The notes under the pieces: generated by a model | Told to the model about the DNA's origin: nothing | The model's database searches: none | The model's input: only the letters and a program-made list of their open reading frames with translations | Shown: piece by piece, positions 10,291-19,586 of the stretch | Layout: every line of letters starts with the position of its first letter | Position numbering within the stretch: position 1 is the stretch's first letter | Assembly: GCA_030141605.1 (NCBI GenBank) | Contig: JAQGDQ010000568.1 | Location: 75,001-97,500, forward strand | Direction: 5' to 3' | Source of the DNA: Tubiluchus corallicola | Taxonomy: Eukaryota; Priapulida; Priapulimorpha; Priapulimorphida; Tubiluchidae | DNA: 22,500 nucleotides | Position numbers and translations under genes: made by a program

Positions 10291-11327
10291 TTTTAATTTG
10301 CTTTTAATGCCCAGAACTTAAAGTTATACAGAAATACAGTTTCAACTAAAGCTGAGAATATTCAAATTTTTGTTTCCAACCAAAGAAGTAAAAAACTGTG
10401 TACGCTATTGGAAGAAATGTCTTCATCTAATTTGGAGTGAAAATGGTGGACACATAGAACACTTGTAGTATATTTTAGCAATAGTGACAAAGTTTTTTCC
10501 CGGAATTTATTCTTTTTGCATTTTGTTTTAAAACTTCTGCATTTTTAGCAAAATCTAAGGGAATGACAAAAAAATTTTGGTGTTTACACAGAAGTATCTG
10601 TAAGAATTGTGTGGTAATTTTCAAATGATTCCGTTATTTTCTTCTCATAATATCGTTGTCAAACTCCAGTGCGTTTTTTGTACCACCCGATACACAGATT
10701 TATCCGTACGAAGGGGCGGGTAAGTTAACCATTCGCAAAGTTTAGGGATTCCGAGACTCACTAATAACAAGGCTGAGATTTGTTAAATTAATGAATTAGC
10801 CACATTATATGGCAGGCATATAGAAAAGATGATAAAAAATCTAACTTTTCGATATACAAAACTTTCTTGTCGGATATGGGAAGCAACTTGTAAGTTTTCA
10901 GTTGCGATATCTTTGATAGGACGCTCACAGAGAGCGGCACTCCCATCTGGCGAGCAATGTTCAAAGTTTTGACAAAGTAGAGCCGCTCAAAGGTGCAAAC
11001 AAAATCGCAAAAGTTAACCAAAATAAAACGGATTACTGCTGGTTGCTTGAGCAGAAATAAGCGCTTAAAAGGTGTATTACAATGTTTTCAGACTGTCAAA
11101 AACAGCTAAAAGTCAAGCTGTGTGAATAAAATCACCTGGGAAAGATGGCGGACAATGAACTAAGATAAGCTAATGCCTTCTTGCTAGCCGGAAGGTCTCA
11201 ATCAATAGAGGTTCATGACATATGTGCTGTTTTGTGACTGTCTGGTAAACTACAAACTTTTTACAGATTAAGATTTTAGCTATTGTTCTGAAATAAGCTC
11301 TATATCTCTGCCTTATAAAATTTCAGC
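10291..11327. other. No gene supported
   Basis: AT-rich sequence without a credible exon, RNA gene or transposon end. A minus-strand frame of 77 codons at 10788-11021 has no coding character. AAGATGGCGGACAA at about 11145 matches a YY1-like word but is isolated. Confidence 0.55.
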
Positions 11328-11968
11328 TTTAAAGCACAAGAAAACCCTTCACTTACATAAAGCTAAAAAATTCGTCTCAAAATTTTATACCACTTACATA
11401 CTGCTGTATAAAACGTGTAAATTTAAACTCCAGTGATGACCTTTAGATACAGCCATTTTGACGATAAGTCATTTGAAGCAACTTTAGATAACATTAAGTA
11501 AAGTTTGAAAAAATAATCAGAACATTCGTAGCCTACATGTTGCTAATTAAGTAAAAGTTTAAATTACTGTATCTTGTCAATAAAATTAAAAATACGTTTT
11601 TGGTTAGTGAGTGGCGCACCCTGGAAGGTGAGTCAGCGACATATTACCAATTGGCACAAACATTTTAAATTATTAGTCTAGTTACATAAATCTTTCCAGC
11701 AGGTAAGTGAAATGCTAAGTAATATAGATTTGCATGGAAAGTTTTTTAGTCATATTTTAACATTGCCTTTTCTTCCCCTTTTTTACGTGGCGTAATGACG
11801 TCATGTAATGGCGCCGTCGGAACAGTATTGCGGGAGATTTAAAATGAAAACAAACGAAAATTCCTTTTAGCGCGAATACAATATATGCATAAAATTGCTA
11901 TAAAACAATATAATTTTAAGGCGATTTTTGTGAAACTTATTTCAGGTGCCCCTTTTCTTGTCCTTTAA
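11328..11968 (-). mobile_element. MITE family copy C, full length
   Basis: The best-preserved complete copy, 641 bp, inverted relative to copies A, B, D and F. Its ends are TTTAAAGCACAAGAAAACCC at 11328 and CCCCTTTTCTTGTCCTTTAA ending at 11968. These form a terminal inverted repeat of about 16 bp with one mismatch (TTAAAG-C/G-ACAAGAAAA). Both edges carry TTAA, consistent with a TTAA target-site duplication, as in piggyBac and Kolobok superfamilies. The TTAAAGG start recalls the T2 family of MITEs in Xenopus; that link is by resemblance only. There is no transposase gene, so movement would need an enzyme supplied elsewhere. Confidence 0.85.
11796..11803. promoter_or_regulatory. CRE-like palindrome TGACGTCA in MITE copy C
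   Basis: A perfect 8-bp CREB/ATF consensus palindrome within the element. The equivalent position carries the same palindrome in copies D (17640) and E (18789). Function is not shown by sequence. Confidence 0.6.
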
Positions 11969-12627
11969 CTACCTGATGACTAATATAAAATGAAAACAAT
12001 AACGTCTGTAACTTTTTTTGTGCAGACAGTAGTGCAAAAAACACTACTAAAGTTCAGCAGTAAAGTTCAGTAAAGGGTGCAAAAATATATAAAGAAATTA
12101 TGCAAACACTGAAAACTCATATTGATATTGCCAGAATTTTAAAATTCAAAAGGTATTTCTAATGAAAAAAACGAAAAACGAAACTAAACGCTTTGCTGCT
12201 CTTAGCCTTAAATTTAATACTCTGGCTTGGACAATAAAATTTTGCATAATAAACGTAAAATGAGTTAATATTTCTAGACCTTTTAATCACAGGTATTGGC
12301 TGAGCATGCCCTGATTGAGCTAGCACCACATAGCAAAAAATGTTAAATAGGTCGGGGGATTACTCTGTTAGCTAAAACAATTCGTTTATCTTAATGAATA
12401 ATTGTTATTTGTTAAGATGTTATTATTCAGTTTATCATTCGAGTTCAGGTAATCGAAATAAAAATAATTGTAATTGTACTGCGACAGTCAAAAAAAATTC
12501 TGAGCTCCTATGATGACGTACTCCACATGTTTCCGTGTGAACACTATGCCAAATAACATGAGTTGGTGCTGGCTGTTTAATTAGCTGTAGTGACGTCGTA
12601 ACTAGTAATGATGTCACTTTGTTGTTG
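11969..12627. other. No gene supported
   Basis: AT-rich sequence with short random frames. TGACGTCG at about 12591 is a near-CRE word. No transposon ends or RNA genes were recognised. Confidence 0.55.
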
Positions 12628-12713
12628 CATCATCATCATCCAATGAATCATACTGTTCACCTCCCCAGGACTCCCACTCCCTGCAATGCCCCAGGTGCAT
12701 TTATTTCTAAAGG
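12628..12713 (-). mobile_element. LINE 3'-tail fragment (copy 2 of 10011-10118 sequence)
   Basis: Reading the plus strand, CATCATCATCATCCAATGAA (12630 onward), then CTGCAATGCCCCAGGTGCAT and TTATTTCTAA, match the 3' end at 10011-10118. On the minus strand this is a 5'-truncated copy ending in (ATG)n. Only the last 85 bp or so are present. Confidence 0.65.
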
Positions 12714-13903
12714 CAGAACTATGCCAAAGACGAGGTAACATGTTGATGAAGAAAACGTCTACAAAGTGTGTCAGCTAATAAAAAACACAGCAAAACACGC
12801 CAACCCGACTTGTTTACTGTGTCGTTTACATGGAACCATGTGCTACGTCATCATAGGCTTCTACGTCATCATAAGCATCACGTACAATTATTTATATTTC
12901 TGCTATTAGTAATCCAACGATAAAAGCAGCAAGATCATCTGGTTTTTTAAGTAGTCATTTTGTTACGCTAAACAAATTGTACTTAATTTTAGCACCTGCT
13001 TAGGTGGTTTTTGAGGTATAATCACTTTTAGCACTTCCTATTTTAACTATCAGCATTAAGGGTTTTGAATGCAACACAAGACTCATGCCCAGACGAAATA
13101 ACCATGAACAACATATGGCAGTGTCAATAACAAAGTAGTCAACAATAAGTTAAGCAACGCCAAGGTTGATAAATGAGTGCATGTTGACCGTTTTCAATAC
13201 CTGCTTTAACATTGAAAAATGGTAGCGATAAATCTGCTGTTTCTCACCAGGTGCCAGTCTCGCCACAAACATGGACATTGTGTAGGCCTTGCTGTTGAAT
13301 GCTGGATAATGACATGTAAAATTAAGCCAAAAACAATTTTTGTTCAAACTCATTCAACAGCAATCATATTGTGATTATTGGCATAATTGGCATATTGATT
13401 ATTGGTATAGCAATATAACTACTGGAATAAGAACTATATTATAGCTGTAACAATAATGATAGTTCTGAATTGTATTATTGTATTTTATATTTTGCATTTT
13501 TTATATTTATTTACATTTTTTATTTATTTGGTACACTCGACCTTAACGTAAAGGAACCTATGGCTCATTGTAGCTATCGAGTTTAAATATTGATCCTATC
13601 TTATCTTAATATAAACTTTATTTATTTTAAGTGAATTGACGTACAGTAACATTACTGATTGGAGTTTTTCCACTTTGCAACAGATACATTTTAGTTGAGA
13701 ATAGATATATACAGCTGGTTATCAAGAATATAAAACTATGTAACTTTACATAGATAGTTAGATCCAAAACACAAGTAATTCATTAGTTGATACTTAAAAT
13801 TGAAATATACAAAACCCACAGAAGGCAAAAGCAACACCAGAAACAATTATCATTGTGCATCATTCCATTAGTTATACAAAACTATTATTGCTCAATATCT
13901 GGA
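12714..13903. other. No gene supported; very AT-rich toward the right
   Basis: CTACGTCATCATA occurs twice within 30 bases near 12842-12870. From 13350 to 13640 the sequence is extremely AT-rich, with repeated ATTGGCATA/TTATTGG words. CCTATCTTATCTTAA at about 13594, just before a TTTATT-rich run, looks like a retroposon tail but no body was recognised. Confidence 0.5.
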
Positions 13904-14006
13904 ATTGTACGTGTAATACTGTAATTGTATATTGAATTATAATCTGAATTATTTTGAATTTTGGGCTTTTGAATTAAACAATTCAATATACAATTACACG
14001 TACAAT
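13904..14006. repeat. Inverted repeat flanking a pentanucleotide array
   Basis: The left arm (13904-13938) reads ATTGTACGTGTAAT, an 8-base insertion, then TGTATATTGAATT. The right arm (13980-14006) reads AATTCAATATACAATTACAC then GTACAAT, its reverse complement without the insertion. The arms pair over about 27 bp around a 41-base loop. It could be the ends of a small DNA element or a palindrome left by repair; it directly precedes the microsatellite. Confidence 0.85.
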
Positions 14007-14017
14007 ATAGTAAAATT

Positions 14018-14300
14018 TATTATATTATATTATATTATATTATGTTATATTATATTATATTATATTATATTATATTATATTATATTATATTATATTATAT
14101 TATATTATATTATATTATATTATATTATATTATATTACATTACATTACATTACATTACATTACATTACATTACATTACATTACATTACATTACATTACAT
14201 TACATTACATTACATTACATTACATTACATTACATTACATTACATTACATTACATTACATTATATTATATTATATTATATTATATTATATTATATTATAT
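14018..14300. repeat. Pentanucleotide array (TATAT)n-(TACAT)n-(TATAT)n
   Basis: About 280 bp in one phase: 23 TATAT units (14021-14135, with one TATGT at 14041), then 25 identical TACAT units (14136-14260), then 8 TATAT units (14261-14300). Sharp boundaries and homogeneous blocks suggest expansion of a single T-to-C variant unit. The Tyr/Ile-rich reading frames are artefacts of the repeat. Confidence 0.97.
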
Positions 14301-15730
14301 AATTCGTGTATTGTGATTATTTTAATAATTCATGTGTTACCTTGGTATTATAATTATAGAGCATACTGAAACAATGTAATGTGCACAAGAATGGCAGTTG
14401 TTATAAATAAAAAAAACATCAAAATGTCCTACACTGTTATCAGAAAGACCAGGTGTGTTGCTTTAGTCCGTTGACGTAGGCGTTAACAGATTAGCAACAC
14501 CTCAAAATCAGTAAGATAAGCCTCACGTTTGGCGCCCCCTGCGGACTCCTAAAATCGTCATCAAAATGAACTCCGCGGGACGTGTTTGGCTGCACAGGGG
14601 ACGTTTTCACAACAAGGTCTGACCTGAAAGCTTTTACCATTGCCAACATCTCAATGACTTCATTGTGTTGGCTAAACTACCGTCGCTATACGTTATAGAA
14701 AATGGGCAGAATTTTTGGGCAAATTGCCCCGTCTTCAATTACACGGCATTTAGCGTGGCGTTAATGTTTAAAAATACCAGGCTGTTTACAACACGATGTG
14801 GTCTCGGAGGAGTGAAAAGAGTTGCATTATGAAAAATGTGTTTTGGTTTGTCCCCGCCTAATCAGTTGTTAATATCATTGCAGTCCATGGGCAGATTATG
14901 ACGATATAGAATTATTAAAAACTCCTGGTACTCTCAGTATTTAAGCAGCGTCCGTAATATGGATAAGGAAAGAATTTTTCAATAAATTGATATTGTATGA
15001 TATTGATGTATGTATTGATATACTTTGATATTGTATGGTGGTAATTAGGCATATTATTAGGCCTATTTATTAACGTGTTTATTTGTTAGTCAGATTATTT
15101 GCGTGCAGTTAATTTGTTTATTTAATGAGTTTCCTGATTGTTTTAGTTTCTCTTTAATGATATTTTATTTTACAAGTTTAGTTGATGTAGATGAAATTTT
15201 GGAAGTCAAGCAAGTGAAGATGAAGTGGATGCCTCGGAATTAAACAGTGAACATTACTAACCTATTAGAAGAATTCACACATGACTTGATAATCCATACT
15301 ATATAGTACAATTGTGGAAAGCCTCATTTTGGTACCCTCATATGTCTCTGCCAACTTGCCACAGAAGTTTGTTTTCTACCACCAGAAGCAGCTCGATGGT
15401 CAGTTAGTCATTCCGTCTAGTTAATATCACATATTAAGCAAAACTTTCATGGTTTAATTTATTACCGGATAATTACACTGCTGGGTCTTTATCATAATAT
15501 AAAAGTCCTTGGTCGGCCAAGGGTTAAAATTTAATGTTTTACCACTGACATTGTTGAAAAAAATAGAATAGCCAATTTTGAGAGGAGGCACGTTTGGCAG
15601 GCCGGAAGGCAAACTTGTCCAGCTTGGCGAAGCTTCTCTACCTTGGTGGAGGCAGAAGATTTATTAACTAATTTACTAGAATGTACGAATAAATTCTTGA
15701 TTACTTTTGATCATTATTGTTTCTTCTACC
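14301..15730. other. No confirmed gene; one small GC-rich frame
   Basis: Mostly AT-rich. The exception is 14491-14640, a GC-richer patch with a 49-codon minus-strand frame (listed separately). At 14985-15035 there are several TATTGATAT-type words. No RNA gene or transposon was recognised. Confidence 0.5.
14491..14640 (-). CDS. Candidate small ORF or exon, unidentified
   Basis: A 49-codon frame from ATG at 14638-14640 to TAA at 14491-14493. Its middle (KTSPVQPNTSRGVHFDDDF) has coding-like composition and lies in a GC-rich island. An acceptor-like GCTTTCAG ends at about 14625 and a donor-like AAC|GTGAGG occurs at about 14525, so it could instead be a roughly 100-bp internal exon. No family is recognised and no partner exon was seen. 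The same patch contains GGCGCCCCCTGCGG, so a regulatory CpG patch is an alternative. Confidence 0.2.
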   Translation of the reverse strand: MVKAFRSDLVVKTSPVQPNTSRGVHFDDDFRSPQGAPNVRLILLILRCC

Positions 15731-16016
15731 AGGCGGTTTGGTCTAGTGGTAACGCGTTCGCTTTCCGTCTGGGAGGTCGTGAGTTCGATACGGCGGTCGG
15801 GTAATACCTAAGGCTTTAAAAAATGGTACCTGCTGTTGCCCTGCCTGACGCGTGGTATTTAGGTTAAAAGTTGGGTAATAATACTCTCTGTTATGTAGGT
15901 ATAGGTTGTTGTTTACAGTCGGTCTAAAAGCTTTTTGAAGCTTATGTTACTTGTCGATCTAAAAAGCCAACTTCAAATAAAGATGATTATTATTATTATT
16001 ATTATTATTATTATTT
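15731..16016 (+). mobile_element. tRNA-derived SINE with (ATT)n tail
   Basis: The tRNA-like head (about 15731-15800) has an A box TGGTCTAGTGG (15739-15749) and a B-box-like AGTTCGATACG (15782-15792) at normal tRNA spacing, so pol III could transcribe it internally. The CTTTCCGTCTGGGAGGTCGT segment is the former anticodon arm. A body of about 170 bp follows with a TGCCCTGCCTGACGCGTGGT segment at about 15836. The 3' end, CAAATAAAGATGATTATT, runs into ATT repeats. That 3' end resembles the LINE 3' end at 8756 (CAAATAAAGATTATTA). No clear target-site duplication was found. The parental tRNA is not assigned. Confidence 0.82.
15986..16015. repeat. (ATT)n tail of SINE
   Basis: About ten ATT units form the 3' terminus of the retroposon, a typical short-repeat tail of SINEs mobilised by CR1/L2-type machinery. 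Confidence 0.9.
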
Positions 16017-16739
16017 TCGACCCAATTGGGTTTATAGTGCTCGCACAGTTAACGAGTCTTGAGGAAGTATTACACTAACATTAAGTGTAGTTCCAAAGCA
16101 TAGTTCTTTGACACGGTAAGATACCGCAGATATAATCTATGAAACTCAAACCATGGACCCACATTAATCGGACCCACAGTTTACGAAACACTATTCAATA
16201 TTTGTGACAGTATGTTAAGCTATTGTCATCATTATGCATATAAGTTCTTAGATACCTATGTCACATATACTGCAAGATGCCTAATCTTAGGTCGTCTCAT
16301 AAGGTAAAGCAATAATTATGAGGTCAATTTTCACATAGTTATTATGTACATATAAACTTTTTACATTTAATTTTACCCAGAACAGAATGGTCTCGCCATC
16401 TAGCGTGGAAATTTTGCTAATCAACTAGACGAGGTTGAAACTAGCACGGCGTGTTATTGACCCGACGTATAATGTTTGTTTGTCTGCATTCCACGCGCTA
16501 GCTACTAGCTAACTCGAATCAAACCTACGCGCCGTAAAGTTTAGCTCCATCTATATGGCTGTAATAGTCATAAAACCGGTATTGTAGGTTGTATTTTGCG
16601 ATAAACACATTGTTCGTTCATCTAAATTGCGATACAGTTAACAACAGTTAAGTAATAATGCATGAAATCGCGTTTATATCTGAATTTCTGTTGCTATGTT
16701 CCTGCCACAGCTCAACTTCCATCTTCGTTTCACCGACGA
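16017..16739. other. No gene seen between SINE and tRNA
   Basis: AT-rich with a small stem TACACT-AACATTA-AGTGTA at about 16070. A CpG-containing segment lies at 16380-16560 (CTAGCGTGG, CACGCGCTAGCTACTAGC). Nothing identifiable otherwise; part of it is upstream flank of the tRNA gene. Confidence 0.55.
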
Positions 16740-16821
16740 GGTAGCGTGGCCGAGCGGTCTAAGGCGCTGGTTTTAGGCACCAGTCTCTACGGGGGCGTGG
16801 GTTCGAATCCCACCGCTGCCA
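16740..16821 (+). tRNA. tRNA-Leu (anticodon TAG)
   Basis: An intronless 82-base type II tRNA gene. The acceptor stem pairs GGTAGCG (16740-16746) with CGCTGCC (16814-16820), with discriminator A at 16821. The D arm contains the A box TGGCCGAGCGG (16747-16757). The anticodon stem CTGGT/ACCAG encloses loop TTTAGGC with anticodon TAG (16774-16776), reading CUA-family Leu codons. A long variable arm follows, then T stem GTGGG/CCCAC with loop TTCGAAT, and B box GGTTCGAATCC (16800-16810). All stems pair well, including one G-T pair in the acceptor, so it is very likely functional. CCA is not encoded, as expected for an animal. Confidence 0.97.
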
Positions 16822-16829
16822 TCAGTTTG

Positions 16830-16833
16830 TTTT
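16830..16833 (+). terminator. Pol III terminator of tRNA-Leu
   Basis: TTTT occurs 9 bases after the tRNA 3' end, with a stronger run of nine T at 16850-16858 as backup. Both are at normal distance for pol III termination. Confidence 0.75.
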
Positions 16834-17480
16834 AGTTAGAATCAAACAGTTTTTTTTTGTACACCCGGCAATCAGCAAAGCGGTATTCAGGCCTCACATA
16901 CAAGTTTACTGAGCGAATTCTTTTTGCGTTTCACTAAAACATAAGAAAAAAAATTTATTCAATATTTCCATCAGGAAAACATGGAAGTGCAAATAAACAT
17001 AAGAAGGAATGTAAAATTATTATCTTCAGTAAATATTTGGAAAATGATGTAACATTCTAAAATAATGTCGTTCGATTTAATTCGTGCAAAAAATACAAAT
17101 TAACTAGAAGTATTTAGTTTTACTGAGGGAATCAATAAAGGCTATCACTAAACCTGCATGGCATGCATACTGTATACAATAAGCCAGCATTTTAATTATT
17201 ATGTGAAACGAAATATATTCAGTTCAAAATGTTATATGCAAAATGATTAAAAACCACAGCCCTAACGACACAACTGCTCGCCGGTTGAACTGGAGTTTAG
17301 TAGCTATAAAAACATTAACTGGCTGAATATAGCGTCCCATGCATTTAGTTCAGTAAACAAAGAGCGTAAGAATCCCAACGATGTTATTGTTTTGTCACTA
17401 GATCGTTAGCTACTGTAGAATTATAAAATACAGTTGTTCAGTTTTTCAATGCGCAAAGAATTCTGAACTCCTGTGCAGAC
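16834..17480. other. No gene seen
   Basis: AT-rich spacer between the tRNA gene and MITE copy D. There are no credible open frames, repeats or RNA genes. Confidence 0.6.
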
Positions 17481-18147
17481 TTAAAGGACAAGAAAAGTGG
17501 TACCCGAAGTAGGTTTTAAAAATGTCTTAAAAATGATATTACTTTATAGCAATTTTATGAATATATCGCACTCGCATTGAACGTATTTTTTGTTATCATT
17601 TCAAGTCTCCCTCAAAACTGTTCCGACCGCACCATTAGATGACGTCATATACGCACAATGTAAATTAAGGGAAGAAAATGCAATGCTAAACTTTGTCCCA
17701 AATAACTCTCCATGCAAAGTTATATTACTTAGCATTTTGCTTACCTGCTTGAAAAACGTATACAACTAGAAAAGAAAATTATTAATTATTTAAAATGCTT
17801 TCACAATTGGTAAAATGTCGTTGACTCACCTCCAGGGTGCACCACTCACTGACCAAAAAACGCGTTTTTCATCTTATTCACAACATGCAGTAGTTTAAAA
17901 TATTGCTTAGTAAGAGACGTGTGCACTAACAATGCTCTGATTATTTTTTCAAACTTTACTCAATGTTATCTAAACTTGTTTCAAATGACTTATCGCCAAA
18001 ATGGCTTCGTCTAACAGGAGTTTAAATTTACAAGATTATACAGCATTACTGCCGACGCAAGCCTTGCATGCAAAAGTGTGTGTGGTATAATATTTCAAGA
18101 TGCATTTTTAAGCTTTATGTAAGTAAATGGTTTTCACGTGCTTTAAA
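17481..18147 (+). mobile_element. MITE family copy D, near full length
   Basis: The copy begins TTAAAGGACAAGAAAAGTGG at 17481 and ends GTTTTCACGTGCTTTAAA near 18147. Compared with copy C the right terminal repeat has a few changes (TTTTCACGTGC for TTTTCTTGTGC). TTAA is present at both edges. Internal landmarks are TGACGTCA at 17640, TTTGTCCCAAATAACTCTCC near 17694, AGGGTGCACCACTCACTGAC near 17833 and GCCAAAATGGCTTCGTCTAA near 17995. It is about 667 bp long, with no coding capacity. It faces copy E across a 120-bp gap. Confidence 0.83.
17640..17647. promoter_or_regulatory. CRE-like palindrome TGACGTCA in MITE copy D
   Basis: Perfect palindrome at the position equivalent to those in copies C and E. 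Confidence 0.6.
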
Positions 18148-18266
18148 AGCTGGTGTACCCGTGTACATGTAAAAATTACAGTAAACAACTCAAATTTGTT
18201 GATGTGTTTTGTTTTTTTTTCTTATTCGCTGTGGTACATTGTCCAGGTTCTGTCACGACGTTACTA

Positions 18267-18815
18267 TTGCACAAGAAAAGACTCTTCAAAAATAAAGATT
18301 AAAAAATCCGACTTGAAATTTTGTATCACTTACGTGCTGCTATACTGCATGCATGGCTTGTATTAACAGCAACGTTGCATAAAACTTGTAAATTTAAACT
18401 TACGCAATCACCGTTAAGAGCAGCCATTTTAATGGTAGAAATAAGTTTAGATAATGCGTAAAGTTTCAAAAAATAATCAGAGCATTCATAACACACTCTT
18501 CACTAACTGTGGGTAAGTTTAAATTAAATTATATTGCCAATAAGATCAATAATGTGTTTTTCGGTGGATCAGTGATACACACTGGACACTAGCCACTGTG
18601 CATGTGAGTTAGTGAAGTTATACCAGTTGGCGCAAACATTTTAAATTATTAAGAATTTTCTTTTCTAGTCACACAAGTCTTTTTAACAGATAAGCGTAAT
18701 GCTAAGTAACATAACTTTATGTGGAAAACTCTTTGGTATACACTTTAGAATTCCTGTTTTTCATCTTTTATGCACACAGCAAGTAATGTGACGTCACAAA
18801 ATTTTATCTACTGAG
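18267..18815 (-). mobile_element. MITE family copy E, truncated at distal end
   Basis: This inverted copy begins with the terminal-repeat relic TTGCACAAGAAAAGACTC at about 18267 and follows copy C through AACTTGTAAATTTAAACTTA (18381), GCAGCCATTTTAATGG (18420), TTTCAAAAAATAATCAGAGC (18464) and GTAATGTGACGTCACAAAAT (18783). Similarity fades after about 18815 and no TTAAAGGACAAG end is found, so the distal end is lost or highly diverged. The terminal TTTAAA has mutated to CTATTG. Confidence 0.75.
18789..18796. promoter_or_regulatory. CRE-like palindrome TGACGTCA in MITE copy E
   Basis: Perfect palindrome at the position equivalent to those in copies C and D, here extended by flanking symmetry to GTGACGTCAC. 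Confidence 0.6.
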
Positions 18816-19014
18816 TTAATGAAATAATTATTACAATAATTAATATAAAGATGGTGGTCATATTTTTACCTAAACGGGATATCTTGAAAGTTCATTTAAT
18901 TATTTGTTACCATGACAACTTCGTGTTGTTATTGTTTTACACATATATTTCACATTATACATTAGCTGTTTTCACATCTTCACAGACATGATGTTGTCAT
19001 CACCACCATTACCA

Positions 19015-19024
19015 TCTTCATCTA

Positions 19025-19073
<49 letters not shown>

Positions 19074-19245
19074 GTCATCATCATCATCATCACAATCATC
19101 AATATCACAACCACTATCATCACCATCATCATTATCGTCGTCATCATCATCATCACCACCACCATCACCACCAACATCATCATCATCATCACAATCACAA
19201 TCATCAATATAACTACCATCAATATAACATCATTATCATCGTCAT
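19015..19245. repeat. Degenerate (ATC)n trinucleotide microsatellite
   Basis: ATC repeats, pure over about 19024-19070, then interrupted by ACC, GTC and ACA units to about 19245. It is the complementary form of the motif at 4250-4484. It lies some 250 bp beyond the inferred poly(A) site of the minus-strand gene. Serine-rich and methionine-rich open frames here come from the repeat. Confidence 0.93.
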
Positions 19246-19509
19246 CATCACCACCATCACCTTATTACCACCGCCAGCATCGTCATCATTCTTAAGTTCA
19301 TAATGATGATTATCGTCAACATTCTTATTACTGTTGTCATAATTTCATTCATTTCCTTTGTACATTTTTATGTTCTTCAACTCCTCCTCAAGTCTCATTT
19401 CTCTTCTGATGCTGCATCAGTTACCTTTTGCTTTTTTGCAGTTTCTTTCAAATAAAACAAACGCGATTCTATTTGTAAGTTTTGCTATAATCAGATCATT
19501 TTTTATAAC

Positions 19510-19515
19510 TTTATT
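19510..19515 (-). promoter_or_regulatory. Poly(A) signal AATAAA of the minus-strand gene
   Basis: AATAAA on the minus strand 72 bases after the TGA stop of the terminal exon, with a cleavage site expected some 10-30 bases further on (about 19480-19500). It implies a short 3' UTR of around 100 bases. Confidence 0.65.
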
Positions 19516-19586
19516 GAAGTCATTCAACTGCGGTTTTCGTTATTTTTTCTTTTGAGTCGGTATTGCTGTTGACTTCTTGATCTCTC

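Noticed and set aside
13932-14369. Tyr/Ile/Leu-rich open frames
   Set aside because: Direct translation of the TATAT/TACAT pentanucleotide array.
14531-14544. GGCGCCCCCTGCGG resembling a CTCF core
   Set aside because: Single short match with mismatches to the core; not sufficient to call a site.
18988-19222. Serine-rich (plus) and methionine-rich (minus) frames
   Set aside because: By-products of the ATC microsatellite.
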